NCBI GenBank assembly: GCA_036346255.1
Contig: CM070633.1
Coordinates: forward strand, 10,788,001-10,852,000
Length of the DNA stretch: 64,000 nucleotides
Source: Ampelocalamus luodianensis
Lineage: Eukaryota; Streptophyta; Magnoliopsida; Poales; Poaceae
Direction of reading: 5' to 3'
The first letter of the stretch is position 1. Every line of letters starts with the position of its first letter. The translations under genes were made by a program, and so were the position numbers. The notes under the pieces are model-generated. The model did not search any database, had not been told where the DNA came from, and saw only the letters and a program-made list of their open reading frames with translations. Positions 57,951-64,000 of the stretch are shown here, piece after piece.

Positions 57951-58371
57951 GCACTCCGGGTGCGGCGGCGGCGCAGTGGAGGTCTGGCGGGGGTGCGCTC
58001 GGGGGACGAAGGCGGCGCTCGGGGGACGAAGACGGCGCTGGGGGGATTTCACCTCGGTCGCCAGATCAGAGGTGGGGGATTTTCGCGAAGGGGTTTTTTC
58101 GGCTCGGGTGGCTCGCGCGATGGGGGTGGGAGGGGGTTAAGTGGATGGCATTTTGCGGGTAAATAGACTCAACTTCAAAGGGTATTTTTGCTCTATCAAG
58201 TTGGATTCTCAGGAGAATCCAAGGAAAGGCTGCTTCTCCTCGCTAGTGTATTTTTGAGACAGCTTCACGCGAGAATCAGAATCGGGTGTTTTGAGAATCA
58301 GGGTGTTTGGTACGGCTCCACGAGAATCAACTGAGAAGCTGGGAGTAGAAGCTGTACCAAACAGGGCCTTA

Positions 58372-58640
58372 TAGACACAAGCCAGTTTTCATCAGTTCCG
58401 GTAGCTGTATGAGTTGAGAACTCAAAAGGGTGAGTAAAGCAGTGTTACCTTTGAAAAATGTTGATGAGCCCTGGTTGGCTTTTCCTGCAGGAGATGGTGC
58501 TGTTGGTGTCTGGAGGCCATCAGGACTGTTGCCGTTCTCAGGATAGACCGAACATTGAGTGGTTGGAGCACTCAATGGTACAGGAGATGGGACCTCCGTT
58601 AGTACTCTGCAACATGAACACTCGGTTTATGAAACCTATT
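58372..58640 (+). other. NRPA1: NRPA1 3' region beyond the Harbinger insertion
   Basis: The block ttcctgcaggagatggtgct to ccatcaggactg (58488-58530) matches 14774-14818 of the duplicate, where it follows the 3' region directly. This shows that the Harbinger element interrupted a once continuous NRPA1 3' flank. Confidence 0.65.
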
Positions 58641-58699
58641 TGTTAAAAATGCTAAGTTTTAGGATTTTCTACCCCCTTAATCTAATTCAAAGTTGGCTT

Positions 58700-59150
58700 T
58701 GTGCAAATAAAAGAACTCTGGACTTTCCTTGACTAGTCTCGTATCTATAATAAGCTGTATTGTGTGTTGACTCGTGAGTACGGTTATGTATTCAGACTCG
58801 TTCAATATAATCCTTCAGACCCACTCGATCAAAACCCCTACGACTACTACTTGAAGGCTGGACCTGATGGTGGAGAAGATGGTGAAGCCTAGGTCGGGGC
58901 CCCAGTCGCTTGTCTGTGGGCACAGTGAATGGATCCACTACGACTTGTTTTGCTTTCACACTCATATTTTGTACTCTGACTTTTATAATATCATGGTCTT
59001 CGGGACCCCTTTTGTAAAACTGTTGGCTGCACGACCTGTAATATAATATACTATGTTGTTGAATGTGAGGTATGTGAATGATCCAATAATGTATCTGTAA
59101 TATCTACTGATATAGGGAATGACAGATGAACACAATGTATTCCAAATTAC
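58700..59150 (+). mobile_element. LTR fragment, gypsy-like tail
   Basis: The series gtggagaagatggtgaagcc, ggccccagtcgcttgtctgtg, ctactac-type run and ttgtaat resembles the 3' tail of the gypsy LTRs (compare 20030-20160). It has no clear ends. Only a fragment remains. Confidence 0.4.
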
Positions 59151-59167
59151 AAATTTGGGATCCGACA

Positions 59168-59340
59168 GGAAGGGGGATTCCATGCGGGCGAGACAGAGGG
59201 TGACAGAAATGATGCGGGGAGGTGTGAAAGGTGAAAAAAGGACATTTATGTATGGATCCAGGGGTTATATCAATGACATATGGTTAGTAAATATTTTCAA
59301 CTTTAAGGATATTTACGATGCAATGGGAAATAAAATGCAA
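59168..59340 (+). repeat. Spacer repeat downstream of NRPA1 (copy 2)
   Basis: Matches 21740-21880 in the same direction (gacagaaatgatgcgggg; atccaggggttatatcaa; taaatattttcaacttta). Confidence 0.7.
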
Positions 59341-59349
59341 GGGGAATGA

Positions 59350-59727
59350 GGAGAATTTTTTTTATTATTTAATCTTTTTTTAAATTTTATTTTAAAGTTA
59401 ACTCTTCGCAAACTTTATTTCCAATTCTGACCCCTTTGATCACGCCACCACCCGTGGCGTGACAAAACAACACTGTCACGCCACAGGATAAGTCTCCAAA
59501 ATCGCACTTTTTGTCACACCACTGGTGGTGACGTGACCAAACAACACTGTCACGCCATCACCAGTGGCGTGACAAGACTTTGATCAGAAATGGACTGGTG
59601 TGACAGTGTTTTTTTGTTACGCCACGGGTGGTGGCGTGACCAAAGATGTCAGAATTGAAAATAAAATTCACGATAGGTTAACTTTAAAATAAAATTAAAA
59701 AAAATTAAATAATAAAAAATTTCAACC
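59350..59727. mobile_element. Foldback MITE with long inverted ends
   Basis: About 55 bases at the left end (tttattatttaatc.. to ttttaaagttaac) are the reverse complement of the right end (gttaactttaaaataaaatt.. to aaaaaatttc). The interior has several inverted copies of gtggcgtgac/gtcacgccac. The whole sequence can fold on itself. No target duplication could be assigned. It sits 50 bases upstream of the RPAC1-like ATG. Confidence 0.75.
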
Positions 59728-60299
59728 CCCCGCCCCGTGTGCTCGCTCCATCGAAGTCAAGGCCTTCGGCGGCGGCGGAGATGGAGGACGCCCCCAAGGG
59801 GAGGCTGCCAGACCACCTCGAGCTGCTGCGCACCCGCATCGTCTGCGGGGCCGACGCGCCCAGATTTATGCCCCCTCTGCCTCTCTCCTGCTATCTTTCT
59901 TCCACCCACTGATTCACGTAGTTGTATCTTGGAACCAAAATTGCTTTCTTGATCCCAATTCGGGTTTGCTTCGGTGGGAGCCGCCCGGTTTGATTCTTTC
60001 GCCGGGCCAATTTTGATGAAGTGGCTGGAGGCAAAATACGATTCGGTTTAACCAGTTAGCATGTGCATTTTTGATGGAATGGGTGATTTCAGTTTCCCTG
60101 GACGCAAGTTGGTTGCTTGTATTGCCAAGTTTGGCCGTCTTGAGGCCATTTAAGCATAAATATGTTCGTGTTATATTCTTTAGATTGAATTTGCGATAGG
60201 ATTAGAACAATGTGAGCGCCCTTTCCCTTTAATTTGGTAAACCATCCATTTTCCCTAGATTTACATCAATCTTCTTTGAATTCAAAGTTCAAACTGTTG

Positions 60300-61188
60300 A
60301 ATATACGAGTATTTTTTGAATTACTTTAATCTAGAAATATAGTAGATAAATCATGAAAATTACTCTAGTCATTTTTACAAAGTAAATGAACAAGAACACT
60401 ATAGCCATACTAAGATCCAGAAGGACATAAACTAGTATACATATCTTAGTGTTCAAATTAACAAAAGATAAGAAAACTAACCAACAAATATGTGCAAAAT
60501 AAGCATACCCGGATCCAGTAGAAGGAGTAGCAGCGGCAGGAGTTCCAGATTCAGTAGCAGCAGTAGGAGTCTTAACTAGATTGTTGTTCGTCATGGCGTA
60601 GTGGTAGTAGTCGTGCAGTTGATGTAGACGTAGCAGAGAATCGAATGAAGAGGAAGAAGCGAACAGTCGCGCGAACGTTCCCCAAAAACCTTATTCGTCC
60701 TCGCTCGTGCAAGCCTTCGAAGACGAGGGTTCCGGAGGCATGCTCTTCCAGTGTAGACGTACACGCGCCTCGTCGGGATGGAGATCGCCAGAGACAGCAA
60801 CAAAAACAAGTGGTGTACTATTGTCTTTCGTGGAGAGTATTGGAGAGTAGAGAAGAACAAGTGCTATGTTCCATATAATGGCAAAAAACCCAGAGATAAA
60901 AAACGGTCGCCATTACTCACCAGTAAAAATGCGCACGAACCCGACACGTCTACGTACGCGCGCACCCGCAACGGCACGGCGAGGAGTGGCGAGACGAGCG
61001 AGCGAGCGCGTGTATTGGCTCTCTCCAATTCCAAAAGGGGATTACCACATTCCACCTTTTAAAGTGGTGTAACTCCCATTCAACTCTTCATATGGGACTA
61101 AACAGTTTTAGCACGTGAACATAGGCCTTTGAGATTTTCCAGGGATTAATTAGAATTAAAATTGGCTCAGCCCGTATTAATTCCAACA
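60300..61188 (-). mobile_element. Copia-type LTR and gag start, minus strand, in RPAC1-like intron 1
   Basis: The right edge ttccaaca (61188) is the reversed LTR start tgttggaattaata. The LTR runs leftward, followed by a leader and the gag start MTNNNLVKTPTAATESGTPA encoded from 60594 leftward. Coding stops after about 35 codons. The left boundary is approximate; the rest of the element is absent. Confidence 0.55.
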
Positions 61189-61863
61189 CAAACCAGTGTT
61201 ATGAAGCTATGAATATGATGGATTTCATCCGCTACGGCTATCTCTAAATACTTCATAATTGAAGAAAATGCATTTCTTTTAGGAGGTGTAATAACTTATG
61301 GGGAAAATGAAATATCTGTATTTTTTTTCAAGAAGAGAATCTAAATGCGTTTGATATGTTTTAATTGTCCTATACTGTTATCACCACTATTTCGATGCTG
61401 AAATGGCAAATTTTGCATGTGAAATAGAAGACCACGTTATGAGCACAAACCTGTCTACCTTATAATGTTGAGTTGCAGATACTAAGCAAATGGGGACTTT
61501 TCTCCTGTAATGTATTGAACATTTTCATGCATTTGCATCTTGTAATAAAGGATCAAATATGCTTGTTCCGTTTTGCATATCACCTTTTTATAGTTGTATT
61601 TTTTTTAAAAAAGGAATGGTAGTACTGTAGTAGTTACTGGATGGCATATCTACTTGATTTGTACACAATTTTGTAGGACTAAAAGTTGTGATTTTCATAC
61701 AATGTGTTAAGGCAAACATAATACATTTGATGCAAATCCTAGTTGTGATACAGATAAGGCCACTGTGAGATTGAACGTTTATAATTTTGCTACAGTGTTA
61801 ATCCTTAGAAGTTCTATATATAGGCTTCATCTATTATATTTATTTTCTCCTTGTGTTTAAAAG
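61189..61863 (+). other. RPAC1: RPAC1-like intron 1, 3' part
   Basis: AT-rich intron sequence ending in ttttctccttgtgtttaaaag, a usable acceptor. No element recognised. Confidence 0.5.
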
Positions 61864-62062
61864 ACGGAAGGTATCCAGTACTCTGGGGCTTATGCAACAA
61901 TGGGAGTTGATGATAGGGTATCAGTGGAGAAGTTCTGCAAAAAATGAAGACAAAAATAAGTCGGCTCACGGAGGTTAATATGGAATTTGATATGAATGAC
62001 ATTGATGTGTTGTTGGCCAATGCATTCAGGAGAATCCTCGTCACAGATGTATGCACATTATT

Positions 62063-62865
62063 TGTTGGTGATATGCTCTAGAGGCAATCATATAGATGAT
62101 TGTATCACGTCTATATTTATGAGTTATATAATAAATGTTATTATATTCTTTAGATGAATTATCATTTATAAAGATTAAAAAGCATGTGACTTGTTTGTGA
62201 AACTCTTTAACTTATATGATATCATTCTAAATGTATCCTTGGTCGGATGTCACTGATCAGGACACTACTGACTTATCGACCAACACATGTATTGATTGAT
62301 GACCATATTTCACCGGTTATGGATATGAAGATATCAAATCAATAATATGAACACTTGTTAGAGAACATGATGTTGGATTGATTCACCTTGAGACACTATT
62401 GAGATTGTTATGATTTTATGTATCATCAGTTGGTCTCAAGAAATGATGATGTATAATACTTAGACCTAAAATTATCATGGTTTCCTATATGTGTAATAGT
62501 ACACTTAGAGGTTACCAAACGTTACTCCGTAACTGGGTAATTATAAAGGTAACTTTCAAATATGTTATAAAACATGTGGGCGATGTGACTAGTCGAATAT
62601 AGGATTTGCCTCCCCTAACATAACATGAGAGATATCTCTGGACCCCTCAATGTAGTTGGATAAAAAAAGTATATGACCATGCTACTAGTTGTCGAAGAGT
62701 CGACCACATGAAGATGTTAGTCACTTGATCGAGAAAGTATTGAACAGTCCATAGATCACAAAATATCTCACCTAGAGTTCAACTAGATATCGTGAGGTAA
62801 AGGGAGAATACGCAAGCAGGTCGTTTAGTCTGAGTAGATACGAACTGGTCGTATGGAGATACACG
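62063..62865 (+). mobile_element. Copia-type LTR fragment (5' part)
   Basis: Starts tgttggtgatatgctctaga. It contains landmarks of a widespread grass copia LTR family, including accaaacgttactccgtaac, gggtaattataaaggtaac and gagagatatctctgg. It has no right end and is cut by the CACTA-type sequence. Confidence 0.55.
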
Positions 62866-64000
62866 AACCGTCTATGATAATTGTAGTCTTCACAAACGAT
62901 TTTTAATTATAATCGTCTGTGATAATATCGCTTCAGCTCCCCGATGAGTTTCTTCATCGTCATCGTCGTCGTCGCCGATGCGTATCTTCGCTCGTATCAA
63001 TGCCGCTTCGGCTCCCCGATGCATCTCTTCATCTTACGCGCCAAATTTATTCCTTGTTTTATAAAAAGAATAATCCGCCATCGAAAATGATCATCCCCAC
63101 ATCACTCTATATGTACTCTAAAGAAGAAATAGCTTCCTTTTCTGTTTCCTTATCGTTGGCATTGATGGTCTACCTAACCATACTGTACGAGCACCTCTCC
63201 GACCGTACGCTGGCGGATACTGTGGAAGGACACTGTGTTAACAGTAATGTCCTCACTCCTTTGTCCAAGGATTTGCCGGAGCAGGTGACGGCCACCTTCC
63301 GCCATCTTGACAACCTCCTCCGCCGCATCTTCCCAGTGATCTCCCACTTCTAGCGAGTTAACCTCGTCATCAACGTGGTCCTCCACAACGACGTTGCATG
63401 TCTCTAGGAAGCTTGCCGTCGCTTGGATTGCTTAATCGAGGCGGCGAGCGACCGAGTCGACTTTACCGAGACCCCTCAAGTAAGGAAAGAGAGCCTATGG
63501 GCTCAATTTTTCTTGATTCAACAGTCGGAGGGTCTTCGAGAGAAACTCGAACGAGCGTGTCAGCGGGTGGACGTATTTTAGGCTTCATTTGCTGATGATC
63601 ATGAACCGTCCGATGCCAACGACGTCGCCTACGAAGTTTTGAAGACAGAGATAGCATGCTACCTTCGCCACTAGAAAAACATAGATTATTTAGGTTTCTA
63701 CTTTTTTTAATCTTTGTAAAAAGCGAGTAGCCACGCTGTTTGGTCATATATATGTAAATACAAAAATAAAAAAAACAGTTGAATTTGTATTTACTGTCTT
63801 CTATATATGTAAAAACGGTCTTGGTATAACGACATGACAACATTACTGACCTGTGAAAAACAAGCAATACATGTTTATGTGCTATATATTCTGAATTTGC
63901 ATTTATGTATATGAGAATTTATATTATCACAGACGGTTATTTATTGGAACCGTCTGTGATGTATATTTATCACAGATGGTTCATGTTTAAAACTATCTGT
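62866..64000. mobile_element. CACTA (En/Spm-like) transposon, partial
   Basis: Inverted and direct copies of a cacagacggtt/aaccgtctgtgat subterminal repeat occur at 62866-62875, 62918-62926, 63935-63960 and 63970-64000. Such arrays bind the transposase in CACTA elements. The sequence runs past the window end. The terminal CACTA bases are not seen on the left, so the boundary is approximate. Confidence 0.65.
63087..63674 (+). pseudogene. Decayed ORF inside the CACTA element, function unknown
   Basis: One frame from the ATG at 63087 to TAG at 63672-63674 (195 codons) keeps a protein-like composition. It has a hydrophobic segment (FSVSLSLALMVYLTILYEHL), then a Leu/Arg-rich helical region with HLDNLLRRIF, EACRRLDCLIEAASDRVDF and SEGLREKLERACQRVD. 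It is interrupted by TAG at 63351, TAG at about 63402 and TAG near 63579. It does not resemble a known CACTA transposase part that I can name; it may be a captured host gene or an accessory ORF. Confidence 0.5.

Larger units (their letters stand above)
52944..58368 (-). mobile_element. Complete but defective PIF/Harbinger transposon
   Basis: A 5425-bp element with ends ggccccgtttggtagagct and, reversed, ggccctgtttggtacagct, flanked by the 3-bp duplication tta (52941-52943 and 58369-58371). It carries both genes expected for the superfamily, transposase and a Myb/SANT-like protein, on the minus strand. Both are disrupted. It splits the NRPA1 3' region, which resumes at 58372. Confidence 0.92.
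59781..62048 (+). pseudogene. RPAC1: RPAC1 (AC40)-like gene fragment, exons 1 and 2
   Basis: Exon 1 starts at the ATG at 59781 and reads MEDAPKGRLPDHLELLRTRI then VCGADAP, the N terminus of the alpha-like AC40 subunit shared by RNA polymerases I and III. No GT donor follows where the exon should end (about 59868); the frame runs to a stop near 59912. Exon 2 (61864-62048, acceptor aaaag) reads TEGIQYSGAYATMGVDDRVS and VEKFCKK. It then shifts by one base (TGA at 61945) and continues in another frame as ISRLTEVNMEFDM..LANAFRRIL before donor gtatgc. An LTR begins 14 bases later; further exons are not in the window. Lost donor plus frameshift suggest a pseudogene, but exons beyond 64000 and sequence errors cannot be excluded. 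Confidence 0.8.

Noticed and set aside
57801..58166. Glycine-rich plus-strand frame of 121 residues
   Set aside because: It lies in the tandem-repeat subterminal region of the Harbinger element and is explained by the repeat units.
58488..58530. A 3' untranslated exon starting after ttttcctgcag
   Set aside because: In the duplicate at 14774 the same sequence is almost contiguous with the preceding 3' region, so the acceptor-like motif is probably coincidental.
59430..59650. CRISPR-like array from repeated gtggcgtgac motifs
   Set aside because: The repeats are inverted, irregularly spaced and part of a foldback transposon in a plant genome.
60331..60878. Independent small genes on either strand around 60.3-60.9 kb
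   Set aside because: The minus-strand frame from 60594 fits a copia gag start after its LTR, and the others overlap the LTR without domains.
1..64000. tRNA or rRNA genes
   Set aside because: No cloverleaf with A and B boxes or rRNA-like block was noticed by eye; a tRNA search program would settle this. The tggtatcagagcc at 30826 is a primer-binding site complementary to a tRNA, not a tRNA gene.

Overview
This window looks like nuclear DNA of a grass (Poaceae). A single-copy eukaryotic gene with GT-AG introns is embedded in nested plant transposons: Tekay-like Ty3-gypsy, short-LTR Ty1-copia, PIF/Harbinger, hAT MITEs, Stowaway and CACTA. The families resemble those of Oryza and its relatives, but I cannot fix the species.

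The central gene, on the + strand, is the largest subunit of RNA polymerase I (NRPA1/RPA1). I placed 20 coding exons between 23657 and 52131. They join without a stop or frameshift into about 1646 residues, close to the size I recall for plant homologues. The zinc-binding N terminus, the NADFDGDEMN metal site, the bridge helix, the trigger loop and an acidic C-terminal insert are all readable. The short first coding exon carrying the start codon was not found. Introns hold about half a dozen recognisable insertions. One 10.9-kb intron carries a copia element (30571-40808) that itself contains a second copia element (31439-36873).

Region by region: 1-12.8 kb is a pile of LTR-retrotransposon pieces, two SIRE-like copia LTR fragments around a rearranged gypsy element. 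13.1-14.8 kb is a broken second copy of the last NRPA1 exon and 3' region. 15.3-20.9 kb is a solo LTR with another solo LTR inside it. 20.9-22.1 kb is the upstream flank of the gene. 22.1-52.1 kb is NRPA1. 52.9-58.4 kb is a complete but dead PIF/Harbinger element inserted in the NRPA1 3' region. 58.4-59.7 kb is downstream spacer. 59.8-62.0 kb holds two exons resembling RPAC1 (AC40), a partner subunit of RNA polymerases I and III, damaged and interrupted by LTR elements. 62.9-64.0 kb is the start of a CACTA element that runs off the window.

Two things stand out. First, the NRPA1 3' end occurs twice, each time followed by the same spacer, which points to an old tandem duplication of NRPA1; part of another Pol I subunit gene lies directly downstream. 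Second, the inner copia element has nearly intact LTRs and a perfect target-site duplication, yet its GC-rich coding region is full of small indels, while the older host element is damaged mostly by C-to-T type stops. That contradiction points either to sequence errors in GC-rich repeats or to insertion of an already defective copy. I found no RNA genes, CRISPR arrays or bacterial-type features.
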